Below, one piece after another: positions 7,997-16,510 of a stretch of 40,649 nucleotides of DNA (its first letter is position 1; every line of letters starts with the position of its first letter). Made by a program: the position numbers and the translations under genes. Source of the stretch: WJMT01 sp964445575 (lineage in GTDB: Bacteria; Acidobacteriota; Aminicenantia; Aminicenantales; Aminicenantaceae); NCBI GenBank assembly GCA_964445575.1, contig CAYULB010000014.1, positions 1-40,649 of the forward strand, read 5' to 3'. Under the pieces are notes generated by a model. That model saw only the letters and a program-made list of their open reading frames with translations. It was not told the origin of the DNA and searched no databases.

Positions 7997-9358
7997 CTAG
8001 GAAAGATACTTAAGAAAAAGTGTTCCCAATCCCAAAAAGGTTAGAAGCCCCAGTGAGTCCGTGCACATAGTGAGAAGATTTACGGAGCCAAGAGCTGGAT
8101 CAAGTTTTATCAGTTTAAGAAACAAGGGGATGAGCGTTCCCACTAAAGCAGCGATAAAAAGATTAATGATCACAGCAATACCCAATACCAGGCCCAGGTA
8201 GGGATTTCTAATCAGCATGTACGAGAACACACCTAAAAGCAGCCCGATCACTATCCCGTTGCATATTCCTACCACAATTTCTTTAAACAGAGCTTTTCTT
8301 GCAGATATCCATTCTGTTTGTCCCACTGCTATCTCCCGGACCATTATGGCAACAGTCTGATTTCCGGCAATTCCTCCCAGCGCTGCTACCAGCGGCATAA
8401 AAACCGCCAGAGTCACCACTTGCTGGATAGCTCCTTTGAAATAATTGACGACAAAGGGAGCCACTGAGGCGGTGAGCAGGCTAAGGAGAAGGAAAGGAAG
8501 GCGCTTCTTTATACTGGAAAAAGGGCTGTCTTTGATTCGATCTGTTGTATCCAGGGATACCATCTTATACATGTCTTCAGTAGCTTCTTGGTCAATGACA
8601 TCGATTATATCATCTACTGTGATCATTCCAACCAGTTTCATTTCAGAATCAGTGACGGGTATAGCCACCAGATTGTAATCAGCAACAATCCTGGCCACTT
8701 CTTCCTGGTCTGTATCGGTCTGTACACTGATGACGTCTGTGGTCATGATCTCTTTGAGGGGAGTGTCTGGTTTTGAGAAAAGAACCTGACGGAGAGAAAC
8801 AACTCCTTTTAGGCGATTCTCATCATCCACTACATATAAATAAAAAGCTGATTCTACATCACCTTCCAACTGCATGGCTGTGATGGCATCAGAGACATTG
8901 GTATTTTCATTCAAGGCATAGAAATTGGGGGTCATAATCCGGCCGGCTGTTTCTTCTTCGTGTTCTAAGAGTTTTTTGACCTCTTCAGTCGGTTTCTTTT
9001 CTAGAGAGGTAAGAATACTGTTTTTAAGATCTTCCGGGACTAATTCAAGAATGGGCGCTATGTCATCAGAAGGCAAATCATGAAAAATTTTTGCAGCGGT
9101 TTCTATATGGATTTGTTGAACGAGTTTCGCTGCATCTTCCGGAGCTATTTCACTCAACACTTCAGCTGCTTTTTCATTATCGTTTTCATGTAGAGTAATC
9201 AAAAGTATTATCTTTTCCCGTTCAGTGAAGTGGTTGATAAGTCCTGCAATATCAGGAGGGTGGAGGTTTTTTATTAGATTCCAGAGTTTTTGTCTGGCAC
9301 CAATGTTCATGAATTTTCGTGATGAATTGATAATCAGCCGGATGGTATCGAGCTTCAT
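7997..9358 (-). CDS. mgtE: Magnesium transporter MgtE
   Basis: 453 residues from the chosen start. The order is that of MgtE: an N-terminal helical domain (about 1-120), a pair of CBS domains (about 125-255, including LKEIMTTDVISV), a connecting helix, and five membrane segments in the last 180 residues with the pore-helix region GGIAGNQTVAIMVRE. It imports Mg2+ and is gated by cytosolic Mg2+ through the CBS and N domains. I chose the ATG at 9358 over a TTG at 9382: AAAGGA lies eight bases before the ATG, and the predicted promoter would begin transcription close to the TTG. It leads a two-gene unit with recO. Confidence 0.93.
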   Translation of the reverse strand: MKLDTIRLIINSSRKFMNIGARQKLWNLIKNLHPPDIAGLINHFTEREKIILLITLHENDNEKAAEVLSEIAPEDAAKLVQQIHIETAAKIFHDLPSDDIAPILELVPEDLKNSILTSLEKKPTEEVKKLLEHEEETAGRIMTPNFYALNENTNVSDAITAMQLEGDVESAFYLYVVDDENRLKGVVSLRQVLFSKPDTPLKEIMTTDVISVQTDTDQEEVARIVADYNLVAIPVTDSEMKLVGMITVDDIIDVIDQEATEDMYKMVSLDTTDRIKDSPFSSIKKRLPFLLLSLLTASVAPFVVNYFKGAIQQVVTLAVFMPLVAALGGIAGNQTVAIMVREIAVGQTEWISARKALFKEIVVGICNGIVIGLLLGVFSYMLIRNPYLGLVLGIAVIINLFIAALVGTLIPLFLKLIKLDPALGSVNLLTMCTDSLGLLTFLGLGTLFLKYLS

Positions 9359-9385
9359 TTTATTGTTCCTTTGATTGCTCAAGAT

Positions 9386-9413
9386 ATCATAAAAGAGATT
9401 TGCTGTAAATCAA
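9386..9413 (-). promoter_or_regulatory. Predicted promoter of mgtE-recO
   Basis: TTGATT (9413-9408), a 16 bp spacer and TATGAT (9391-9386) on the minus strand. Start of transcription would fall near 9379, about 20 nt before the mgtE ATG. This supports the ATG start and leaves room for its ribosome-binding site. Confidence 0.45.
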
Positions 9414-9417
9414 TTTC

Positions 9418-9444
9418 ACTTCGACTCGTGAATAATTCAGGTTA
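9418..9444 (+). repeat. Element family: right-end fragment
   Basis: ACTTCGACTCGTGAATAATTCAGGTTA matches the right end of copy 1 (CCTCGGCTCGTGAATAATCCAGGTTA) at all but a few positions over about 24 bp. No convincing left end is seen nearby. It lies between mgtE and the response-regulator gene, just upstream of the mgtE promoter. Confidence 0.6.
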
Positions 9445-9470
9445 AAAGGATGCTTTTTAAGAAAAAAATA

Positions 9471-10826
9471 TTATTTTGAGAAATGAATCCCTAATCTTTT
9501 TATGTTTGACTGAAGTGTTTTTTTCTCGATTTCCAGTTCAGAAGCAGCTTTATCCAAGTCCCACTTATTCCTGACCAGGGCATTGTGGATGAACTCTTTG
9601 TCAAAATTTTCCCTTGCTTTTTTTAAAGAAGAGGACCTTTTTATGCCGTGAAGAAATTCTGATTCTATAGGTTCAACCAAAAGATAAAGATGAGAAGAAT
9701 TTATCTCATTTTCTTGAACCATTATCACAAATCTTTCTATCACATTGATAAGTTCACTGATGTTTCCAGGCCATGAATAATTGATAAAGGCTTCCATAGC
9801 TTTTTTTTCCATGGTCTTTTGTTTTTTCCCATATTCAGAGGAGAAATATTTCAAAAAATAGTCAATAAGAAGAGGAATGTCTTCTTTCCTTTCTCTCAAA
9901 GAGGGCATTTTTATAGGGATGACATTGAGTTTAAAGAAAAGTTCTTCTCTGAATTTGTTCTCTGCAATGAGTTCTCTCAAATCGTGATGGGTAGAGGCAA
10001 TGATTCTCACATCTGACTTAATGGTTTTTGAGGACCCCATTTGTTCGTATTTATTGACTTCAATAAGTTTTATGAGCTTATCTTGAGTTTGCAGGCTTAA
10101 TTCTCCTATCTCGTCTAGGAAAAACGTGCCTTTGTTGGCAAGGAGAAGTTTCCCTTTTTTCTCTTTCCTCGAATTGCTTTCATCTGAATATCCAAACAGT
10201 TCACTTTCGATCATGTCTTCTGGTATAGCAGCCACATTAATTTGTACAAAGGGGTGTCTGTTTCTTTTGCTTTGTTGATGAATCAACCTGGCAATGAGTT
10301 TTTTGCCGGTTCCGTGTTCACCGTAAATGAGCACTCTTCCATCAGTGGGTGCTGCGGTTTGTATCCTTTCTTTTATTTTTTGTATAGCTTTTGTTTTGCC
10401 GATCAAATCGAATGTAGATTTCATTTCCTGGCGAAGCCGGATGTTTTCTTCTTCCAATGCCTTATGCTTCAGTGCGTTTTTCGCTGTGAGCACCACCTTC
10501 TCTAACGACAAAGGCTTCTCCAGAAAGTCATAAGCGCCGAGTTTGGTTGACTTGACAGCAGCCTCCACAGAACCATGCCCCGTTATCATGACCACTTGAA
10601 TGTTTTCATCGTAATCTTTTATTTTTTTGAGAACTTGAATTCCATTCATCTCTGGCAGCCAGATGTCAAGAAGGATCAAATCAAAGGTTTCTTTTTTAAT
10701 CAATTCCAAGCCTTTTTCTCCACTGCTGGTTGTTTTCACTTGGTAGCCTTCATCCTCAAAAATCCCTTTTATAGAAGAGCGGATGCCAGATTCATCATCA
10801 ATGACCAGTATGTTTCTTTCTTTCAT
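9471..10826 (-). CDS. NtrX-like response regulator with AAA+ domain lacking the GAFTGA loop
   Basis: 451 residues, three domains. The receiver (1-120) has Asp10, Asp11, phospho-acceptor Asp54, Thr82 and Lys104. The AAA+ domain (138-370) has Walker A GEHGTGKK (169-176), Walker B TFFLDEIG (234-241), and the FREELFFKLNV and WPGN motifs. A Fis-type helix-turn-helix occupies 405-450. Between ESELFGY and GTFFLDEIG, where sigma54 activators have the GAFTGA loop that contacts sigma54, this protein has a lysine- and serine-rich stretch (SDESNSRKEKKGK) with no such motif. It is therefore unlikely to activate sigma54 promoters and more likely acts as a classical repressor or activator, as described for some NtrX proteins. 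It overlaps the kinase gene by 4 bp and ends the rodZ-ntrY-ntrX unit. Confidence 0.9.
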   Translation of the reverse strand: MKERNILVIDDESGIRSSIKGIFEDEGYQVKTTSSGEKGLELIKKETFDLILLDIWLPEMNGIQVLKKIKDYDENIQVVMITGHGSVEAAVKSTKLGAYDFLEKPLSLEKVVLTAKNALKHKALEEENIRLRQEMKSTFDLIGKTKAIQKIKERIQTAAPTDGRVLIYGEHGTGKKLIARLIHQQSKRNRHPFVQINVAAIPEDMIESELFGYSDESNSRKEKKGKLLLANKGTFFLDEIGELSLQTQDKLIKLIEVNKYEQMGSSKTIKSDVRIIASTHHDLRELIAENKFREELFFKLNVIPIKMPSLRERKEDIPLLIDYFLKYFSSEYGKKQKTMEKKAMEAFINYSWPGNISELINVIERFVIMVQENEINSSHLYLLVEPIESEFLHGIKRSSSLKKARENFDKEFIHNALVRNKWDLDKAASELEIEKKTLQSNIKRLGIHFSK

Positions 10827-12988
10827 ATTGGAACCTGTATTATAAATTTAGTGCCTATGGGTTTATTATCTTCTATTTTGATTGTCCCATTGTGTTCAGT
10901 GATAACCTGACTCACGATTGCCAAGCCCAGGCCTGTCCCTTTTTTCTTTGTTGAGAAATGAGGAAGAAAAAGTTTTTGTTTGTCTTTTTCAGGAATTCCC
11001 GGCCCGGTATCAGCTATTTCAATTCTGATTCTATTGAAGGATTTATCAAAGTGAGTTTTGATTTCAATAATCCCTTTTTTGTTCATGGCATCTATGGCAT
11101 TGTCAATGATATTTGTCAGGGCTCGTTTTATCTGTTCTTTATCCAGTTTTATTCTTCTCGGGATGCTGGAGTCGTATTGGGTTTTGAATTCAATGTCCGA
11201 AAATATGCCTTGGAACGGCACTATAGTCTGTTTGATGATTTCGTGAATGTCATTATCTTTTAGGTCTATTTTTGGCATTCTGGCAAAATTTGAAAATTCA
11301 TCTATCAGGTTTTTTATGGTTCTTGCTTCCTGAATGATGGTTTTTGTGCTTTCCTTGAGAGTTTTATCAGTAAGGTTTTTTTCTTTGCTGATTTTTCTTT
11401 CTATTCTTTCTGCGGACAGTTGAATGGGAGTCAAAGGATTTTTTATCTCATGGGCAACCCTTTGGGCTACTTCTTTCCATGCAGCGATTTTTTGAGCTTT
11501 TATCAATTGAGTTAGGTCATCCAGCACGATTATCAGTCCTGACGCTCCTCCTTGGGTTTGTTCTATATGGGAAATTGTCAAGGCAAGGGTGGTGCTTTGA
11601 CCGTTGTAATTTATGTTGATTTCTTTGTCAGATATTTGGTATTTATTTTGGAGAGCTTTCTGTATGTTCTGCACAATTTCTTTATATCTGGGGTCTTTTA
11701 AAACTTCCTGATAGTTTTTTCCTATTAGATTTTTTCCATCCAGCGACAGCATACGAAGAGCCGAAGGATTGATGGTGGTGATCTTGCTGTTGGAATTGAT
11801 GGTGATTACTCCAGTAGTGATGTCATTTAAAATAGTCTCAATATACTGTTTTCTTGCTTGAAGTTCTGATGTTTTCTGCTGGATGTTTTCCCTGCTTTCT
11901 CTGAGATCAGATATCATCTTATTGAATGAATCAATGAACATGCCTATTTCATCAGAAGCAGGGTCTTGTACCTTTACATCTAAATTTCCTTTGGACACCT
12001 CTCTTGTTGCGTTAGCCAATTTTTCAACAGGAACAGTAATGCTTTTTGCCAGATGAAATCCTATCCAGCTTGCTGCAAACACCAAAAGCAGTGTGATAAA
12101 GATAAGCATCAAGAGATAAAATGTCTTAACCGGATTTTTCTGTGTTTTTACCTGTCTGTATCTTTTTACATAGGCAGAAATGTTCTTGATTTTTTGGGCA
12201 TAATTTTGAGGAAGAAATTTTCCTGAAACCACCAGCAGATTTCCTGTTTCTGGGATTGCTATAGAGACTCCTCTTCTTATCATCTCTCCGCTGCCCATGG
12301 ACTCCACAGTGCTGAAGACTTCGCCCAAGTGGGCTCTTTTTACATAATTGCTGTTCATATTCCGGTAGTATTGCAGGGGAAGGTCAGGATTCATTAAGGA
12401 AAAAAGTTCTTCCTCGTCTAAAAAAACGCTGATTTCATCGAGTTGATATTCTTTTAATTTTTCTCTTACAAAGTCAATAAGAGGGACTCTATCATTTGGA
12501 TTTGCCAGTTTTTGGCTTTGTATGGCCCGCCCCAACTGCTGGGCATAGTGAAGGGTCATATCTTGGGTTTGTTGATAGAAGCTATCTGTGAGGTCGCTGG
12601 TATCATCCAGAATTTTATCGATAGGAGTTTTGAACCACTGTTCAATGTTTCTGGTTATGAAGTCACTAGCAAAAAAGAATAAAAGTAAAGTGGGTATAAG
12701 AGAGAGAGATATGAAAAAAACCAGCAGTTTTGTTTTGAATTTTGATCCCAGAACTTTTCTTTTGCGTTCTAGATATAATTTAACCAAATTTCGACCCAAG
12801 ACAAACAATAAAATTAAGAAAAGGAGGATGACGATGATTTGAAGCAAGGAGAGCAAAATGTTCGTTACAGATATCGGAGAGAATTGTTGGGTACCCCGGA
12901 TGATAGATTCAATGGCCACAAAGAGGATGATCAGTAAAAGAATCAGGGCGCCTATTATCCGGGAGCCTTTCTTTTTTGAGTTTGTCAT
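10823..12988 (-). CDS. NtrY-like membrane sensor histidine kinase
   Basis: 721 residues. Membrane segments lie at about 12-30, 43-65, 86-107 and 287-310, giving an extracytoplasmic sensor region of about 180 residues (107-287). Then come HAMP (310-362), PAS (380-495), the HisKA dimerisation domain with phospho-acceptor His513 in VAHEIKNPLTP, and a HATPase_c domain with N box (NIIDNAIDAM), G1 (DTGPGIPE) and G2 (GTGLGLAIV). This is the NtrY layout. It should phosphorylate the adjacent NtrX-like regulator, whose gene it overlaps by four bases. In proteobacteria NtrYX senses nitrogen or redox/envelope state; the signal here is unknown. Coupling to rodZ upstream hints at an envelope role. Confidence 0.9.
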   Translation of the reverse strand: MTNSKKKGSRIIGALILLLIILFVAIESIIRGTQQFSPISVTNILLSLLQIIVILLFLILLFVLGRNLVKLYLERKRKVLGSKFKTKLLVFFISLSLIPTLLLFFFASDFITRNIEQWFKTPIDKILDDTSDLTDSFYQQTQDMTLHYAQQLGRAIQSQKLANPNDRVPLIDFVREKLKEYQLDEISVFLDEEELFSLMNPDLPLQYYRNMNSNYVKRAHLGEVFSTVESMGSGEMIRRGVSIAIPETGNLLVVSGKFLPQNYAQKIKNISAYVKRYRQVKTQKNPVKTFYLLMLIFITLLLVFAASWIGFHLAKSITVPVEKLANATREVSKGNLDVKVQDPASDEIGMFIDSFNKMISDLRESRENIQQKTSELQARKQYIETILNDITTGVITINSNSKITTINPSALRMLSLDGKNLIGKNYQEVLKDPRYKEIVQNIQKALQNKYQISDKEININYNGQSTTLALTISHIEQTQGGASGLIIVLDDLTQLIKAQKIAAWKEVAQRVAHEIKNPLTPIQLSAERIERKISKEKNLTDKTLKESTKTIIQEARTIKNLIDEFSNFARMPKIDLKDNDIHEIIKQTIVPFQGIFSDIEFKTQYDSSIPRRIKLDKEQIKRALTNIIDNAIDAMNKKGIIEIKTHFDKSFNRIRIEIADTGPGIPEKDKQKLFLPHFSTKKKGTGLGLAIVSQVITEHNGTIKIEDNKPIGTKFIIQVPI

Positions 12989-13018
12989 TTTATCAGAAGC
13001 CTTCTTTGCTCCTCTTAT

Positions 13019-13798
13019 TTAATATCCAGTCAAACTACCTGGAGAGCGTTTTTTTGGTTTATCGACCAAATATTGCTGGAAGTTGCTGGATGTGATGTGC
13101 AGGTTTCTTATTACTTCTCCTGGCCTTCCCAAGGATTTTCCCTGAACGCCGTTTATTCTGTAGGTAAATCCGCCAGCATTACCCGTATGAATAAGAAACT
13201 CATTTTCAGCACTTGTGAAAAAATAATCTCCTGGCTGCTTGAGACCAGTGAAGTTAAGTTTTCTATCGGAAAAAATTTCTATCCATGTCTCTTGATTAAA
13301 AGTCATGGAAAGCAGCATTCCATTGTCCGGGATTATGGTATTGAGAAAACGGATGGGTGGCTCCTCAGAATAAGGCAGATCAGTTGTGATTGTTATTTCA
13401 TCCACGGAATCTGGTTGTTTGCCTTTCATCAAAAAGATTATTATGACTAGTGCGATTATAAAAAGGGCGGCATAACCAGCTGTCCGGAGCAGCAATTTGA
13501 ATTTTCTGGGAATTTCTGTTGGAGGGACTTCCTCCTTCACCTGTTCAGTGTTTTCCTCTTTTTTCAACTGGAGGGTATGGTGGAATTGGTCCAGTATGGT
13601 TTCCTCGTCTAACCCAAGATAATTCGCATAAGTTTTTATAATGCTTTTTATAAAAAATTTACCGGGGAGCATATCAAATTTATCTTCCTCTAAAGCCCTT
13701 AAGTACCTGATATTGATTTTGGTATTGTCAGCAATTTCTTTTAGAGAAATGCCCCTTAATTCCCGTTCTTTTTTAAGTTTCTGACCTACAGAATTCAT
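13019..13798 (-). CDS. RodZ-like helix-turn-helix membrane protein
   Basis: 259 residues with the RodZ/YmfM layout. An N-terminal cytoplasmic HTH_25 domain (1-72) contains LKKERELRGISLKEIADNTK and the typical LPGKFFIKSIIKTYANYLGL. It is followed by a charged linker, one membrane segment (106-124) and an extracytoplasmic DUF4115-like domain (about 160-240). RodZ links MreB filaments to the elongation machinery in rod-shaped cells. It is the first gene of a unit with ntrY (30 bp gap) and ntrX. The promoter -10 ends only eight bases before the ATG and no Shine-Dalgarno is present, so the mRNA is probably leaderless. Confidence 0.87.
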   Translation of the reverse strand: MNSVGQKLKKERELRGISLKEIADNTKINIRYLRALEEDKFDMLPGKFFIKSIIKTYANYLGLDEETILDQFHHTLQLKKEENTEQVKEEVPPTEIPRKFKLLLRTAGYAALFIIALVIIIFLMKGKQPDSVDEITITTDLPYSEEPPIRFLNTIIPDNGMLLSMTFNQETWIEIFSDRKLNFTGLKQPGDYFFTSAENEFLIHTGNAGGFTYRINGVQGKSLGRPGEVIRNLHITSSNFQQYLVDKPKKRSPGSLTGY

Positions 13799-13806
13799 CT
13801 CATGAA

Positions 13807-13836
13807 ATTTTAAGACAACTTCCCCTTATATGTCAA
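13807..13836 (-). promoter_or_regulatory. Predicted promoter of rodZ-ntrY-ntrX, placed for a leaderless mRNA
   Basis: TTGACA (13836-13831), an 18 bp spacer and TAAAAT (13812-13807) on the minus strand. Only eight bases separate the -10 hexamer from the ATG, so transcription should begin at or within a base or two of the start codon. Confidence 0.6.
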
Positions 13837-13870
13837 CTCAGCAGGTTATTCCTTGAAAGAAAATAATTAA

Positions 13871-14016
13871 CCTGGATTATTCATAAAAAAACGGCGATCA
13901 AAATAAAAAATGCAAACAAGAAAAATGTTCAGGATATTGTTCTTGATAAAATCTTTCGTATCGCTGAAAATAAATCAATAATGAGAACATCGTTATTTTT
14001 TTATGAATAGGTCAGG
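13871..14016 (-). repeat. Dispersed inverted-tip element, copy 2 (full length, 146 bp)
   Basis: Read on the minus strand it begins CCTGACCTATTCATAAAAAAA and ends ATGAATAATCCAGG, and it aligns with copy 1 from tip to tip apart from copy 1's GC-rich insert. The two ends are inverted repeats of each other over about 28 bp (shared core TATTCATAAAAAAA and CGAT). It is the cleanest copy and defines the unit. It lies in the divergent gap between rodZ and the endonuclease V gene. Confidence 0.78.
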
Positions 14017-14050
14017 ATAATAAGAAAAAGAATGATAAGAGTGATATTTT

Positions 14051-14752
14051 TTGGATGATAAGAAATATATGTTTGATTATCAAAAAGCAGCTGAGAGTCA
14101 GCGGAGATTGTCCCTAAGAGTGAATCTGATTTGGGATAAGCCAGAGATTAAAACGATTGCTGGGGCAGACTGCAGTTATAATTTTAAAAACAAAAAAGTG
14201 GGTGCTAAAGTAGTGGTCTGCAGCTTCCCGGATTTGGAGGTCATTGACAGTTCTGAATCGGTGGCTGACATTGCAATTCCTTACGTTCCTGGTTTTTTGA
14301 ATTTCAGGGAAGCCCCTGCTTATATCAGGGCCTTTAACAAATTAAAAACAGTTCCTGATTTGATTTTTATTGATGGAAATGGGATTGCTCACCCCAGGCG
14401 AATGGGAATTGCAACTTATTTAGGAGTTGTGCTGGATGTCCCGACGGTAGGCTGTGCGAAAAGCCCCTTTTATCCTTTCAGGGTCCCTGATAAAAAAAGA
14501 GGCTGTTATACTTTATATAAAAACAACAGCCATGAGAAAATTGGTTACTGTCTGAGGACACGGACCGGGATTAAACCTATATTTGTATCTCCAGGACATA
14601 GAATAGATTTTAATACATCCAAAGATTTAGTTTTGAGTTGTTGCAAATTCCGGATTCCGGAGCCAATAAGATTTGCTCACAGGCTGGCAGGGAAGCTTTT
14701 TGTAGGGGGTAAAGAAACCAAACAGAAGAAGAAACCAGGTGAACAGGTATGA
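14051..14752 (+). CDS. nfi: Endonuclease V (deoxyinosine-specific)
   Basis: 233 residues, normal for endonuclease V, which nicks DNA (or RNA in some lineages) one base 3' of inosine. Motifs and probable metal ligands: Asp40 in GADCSY, Glu87 in PYVPGFLNFREAP, Asp108 and His114 in FIDGNGIAHPRRMGIATYLG. The mismatch-binding PYVPGFL wedge is intact. The reading frame opens with TTG at 14051; an ATG six codons later (14069) is also possible, and neither has a strong ribosome-binding site. The gene converges on ftsX across the scaffold gap. Confidence 0.92.
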   Translation: MDDKKYMFDYQKAAESQRRLSLRVNLIWDKPEIKTIAGADCSYNFKNKKVGAKVVVCSFPDLEVIDSSESVADIAIPYVPGFLNFREAPAYIRAFNKLKTVPDLIFIDGNGIAHPRRMGIATYLGVVLDVPTVGCAKSPFYPFRVPDKKRGCYTLYKNNSHEKIGYCLRTRTGIKPIFVSPGHRIDFNTSKDLVLSCCKFRIPEPIRFAHRLAGKLFVGGKETKQKKKPGEQV

Positions 14753-14785
14753 CGGTACTGTTTTTACGTGACGGTACTGTTTTTA
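14750..14785 (+). repeat. Two tandem 17 bp direct repeats at the end of nfi
   Basis: TGACGGTACTGTTTTTA occurs at 14750-14766 (starting on the nfi stop codon) and again at 14769-14785, 19 bp apart. It lies directly before the 55 bp block that is duplicated across the Ns, so it may be a real short tandem repeat that broke the assembly, or itself an assembly artefact. Confidence 0.7.
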
Positions 14786-14840
14786 TACTGATTTTATATG
14801 TTTAAGAATCTGGCAAGGGAAGAATAACTCCCAATAAATC
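14786..14840 (-). other. Left copy of a 55 bp contig-end duplication (tail of ftsX)
   Basis: Identical over 55 bp to 14941-14995. It contains the last codons of ftsX and its stop. Since the complete ftsX lies on the other side of the Ns, this is best read as the overlapping end of the neighbouring contig and not a second gene. Confidence 0.85.
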
Positions 14841-14940
14841 NNNNNNNNNNNNNNNNNNNNNNNNNNNNNNNNNNNNNNNNNNNNNNNNNNNNNNNNNNNN
14901 NNNNNNNNNNNNNNNNNNNNNNNNNNNNNNNNNNNNNNNN
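14841..14940. other. Scaffold gap of 100 Ns
   Basis: Exactly 100 unknown bases, a common placeholder for a gap of unknown size. Because the flanking 55 bp are identical, the true gap length may be zero or negative (overlapping contigs). Confidence 0.98.
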
Positions 14941-14948
14941 TACTGATT

Positions 14949-15848
14949 TTATATGTTTAAGAATCTGGCAAGGGAAGAATAACTCCCAATAAATCCAATC
15001 AAACAGCCTGAAATGAGGACGGCAAGACATTGAGAAAAGGTAAGGTAGCGAAAACTGATCAACTCGGTCATAGCTCCCAGAGAAGATCCCAAATAAAGAG
15101 GAAACAATTTTGTTATGATTGCCAGCATCAGTAATGATAATGAACTTCCCACAAGTCCCAGAATGATTCCTTCTATTAAAAAAGGAGTCCGAATAAAAAG
15201 ATTGGTAGCTCCGGTCAGTCTAAGGATTTCTATTTCCTCTTTCTGGGCGATAACATTGAGTTTTATTATATTGGAAATGATGAAGAAGGAAGCCAGTACC
15301 AGTATGCCCCCTAAAAAAAATCCCACCCCTTTTGCTAATCGGCTGAAAGCTTGAACTCTCTCCAGCCAGTCCTGGTTGAATTGAACATCATCTACCCCGG
15401 GCATTTCTTTGATTTCATTGATAAAGTTTATTGTCTCCTCATAGGAAAGAGCATTTTTTTTTGCCACCGCTTCAAAGGAAGAAGGGAAAGGATTTATCTC
15501 CAAGTTGTCCACTATGTTTTTCAGTTCAGGGAATTTCTGGCTGAAGTTTTTCTTGGCTTGCCGGGATGTGATGTAATGAACTTCTTGGATGTAAGGGCTT
15601 TTTTCCAATCTGATTCTGACAGCATTGATATTTTCTTCAGATGCATCTTTTTCCAGAAAAGCCACTACAGCGAGATTCTTTTGAATTTGTTTGGCAATGT
15701 GCTGAAAGTTATTGGATAAAGATAAAAATATTCCTATGATAAGAAAAGAAAGACAGATTATAAATACCGAGAAGAGGTTGCGACCTCTAAAGTCCCAAAT
15801 ATTGCTAACTGTCTCTTTGATAGAAAAAGTAATTTTTTGAAAAATCAA
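14949..15848 (-). CDS. ftsX: Cell-division ABC transporter permease-like protein FtsX
   Basis: 299 residues with the FtsX pattern: a cytoplasmic N-terminus, membrane segment 1 (25-45), a large extracytoplasmic loop (46-172), and segments 2-4 at about 175-197, 222-246 and 272-292. The loop contains the family feature of a VVAFLEKDAS strand. With FtsE it regulates peptidoglycan hydrolases at the division septum. It overlaps ftsE by four bases. The stop is at 14949-14951, nine bases inside the contig end, so the gene is complete despite the adjacent gap. Confidence 0.92.
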   Translation of the reverse strand: MIFQKITFSIKETVSNIWDFRGRNLFSVFIICLSFLIIGIFLSLSNNFQHIAKQIQKNLAVVAFLEKDASEENINAVRIRLEKSPYIQEVHYITSRQAKKNFSQKFPELKNIVDNLEINPFPSSFEAVAKKNALSYEETINFINEIKEMPGVDDVQFNQDWLERVQAFSRLAKGVGFFLGGILVLASFFIISNIIKLNVIAQKEEIEILRLTGATNLFIRTPFLIEGIILGLVGSSLSLLMLAIITKLFPLYLGSSLGAMTELISFRYLTFSQCLAVLISGCLIGFIGSYSSLARFLNI

Positions 15849-16510
15849 AGGGATTCCTTTCTTAAAATCTTGCCTCTATAAAGAAAAAATATTTTTTCGC
15901 CAAAGTGCCTTATAAGCTCCCGGTCATGGGTGCAGACAATCACAGTTGTTCCTTTTTTGTTTATTCTCTTGAACAGGGTCATGATCTCAAAAGCAAGTTC
16001 TGTATCCAGGTTTCCTGTAGGCTCGTCAGCAAGGATGATTTTAGGATTGTTCACTACTGCTCTGGCGATGGCAACTCTCTGCTGCTCTCCGTAAGATAAA
16101 TGCTTGGGATATTCCCACATCTTGTTATGCAGGTTGACCATGCGCAGCGAGTAGAAAACTCTTCTCCTGATTTCTTTTTTCGGCACCCCTAAAATCTTGA
16201 GAACCACAGCCACATTATCAAAAACTTTTTTATGAAAAAGTAGACGGAAATCCTGAAACACAATACCCATTAAACGTCTCAATATGTATATCTTATGATC
16301 CGGTATCCTGAAGACATTTCTCTTGTCAATCAATATTTGTCCTTGAGTGGGTAAGATTTCTCTATAGAGTATTTTTAAGAGAGTGGTTTTTCCTGAACCG
16401 CTGGGACCTGTTATAAAACAGAAGTCTCCTTTATTTATGTTAAAGGATATATCAGAGAGAGCCCAGTTTGGTCTTTGGTATTGTTTCCATAGGTTATAGA
16501 CTTCAATCAT
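15845..16510 (-). CDS. ftsE: Cell-division ATP-binding protein FtsE
   Basis: 221 residues, the standard FtsE length. Walker A GPSGSGKT (35-42), Q-loop Gln86 (VFQDFRLL), ABC signature LSYGEQQ (138-144) and Walker B IILADE (158-163) followed by PTGNLD are all intact. The VFQDFRLL form is typical of FtsE. It forms a complex with FtsX. It overlaps ftsX and gatB by four bases each, so the three genes are probably translationally coupled. Confidence 0.95.
   Translation of the reverse strand: MIEVYNLWKQYQRPNWALSDISFNINKGDFCFITGPSGSGKTTLLKILYREILPTQGQILIDKRNVFRIPDHKIYILRRLMGIVFQDFRLLFHKKVFDNVAVVLKILGVPKKEIRRRVFYSLRMVNLHNKMWEYPKHLSYGEQQRVAIARAVVNNPKIILADEPTGNLDTELAFEIMTLFKRINKKGTTVIVCTHDRELIRHFGEKIFFLYRGKILRKESL

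Noticed and set aside
14794..15030. Second ftsX-like reading frame running through the Ns
   Set aside because: It exists only because the 55 bp contig end is duplicated and the Ns are read through.
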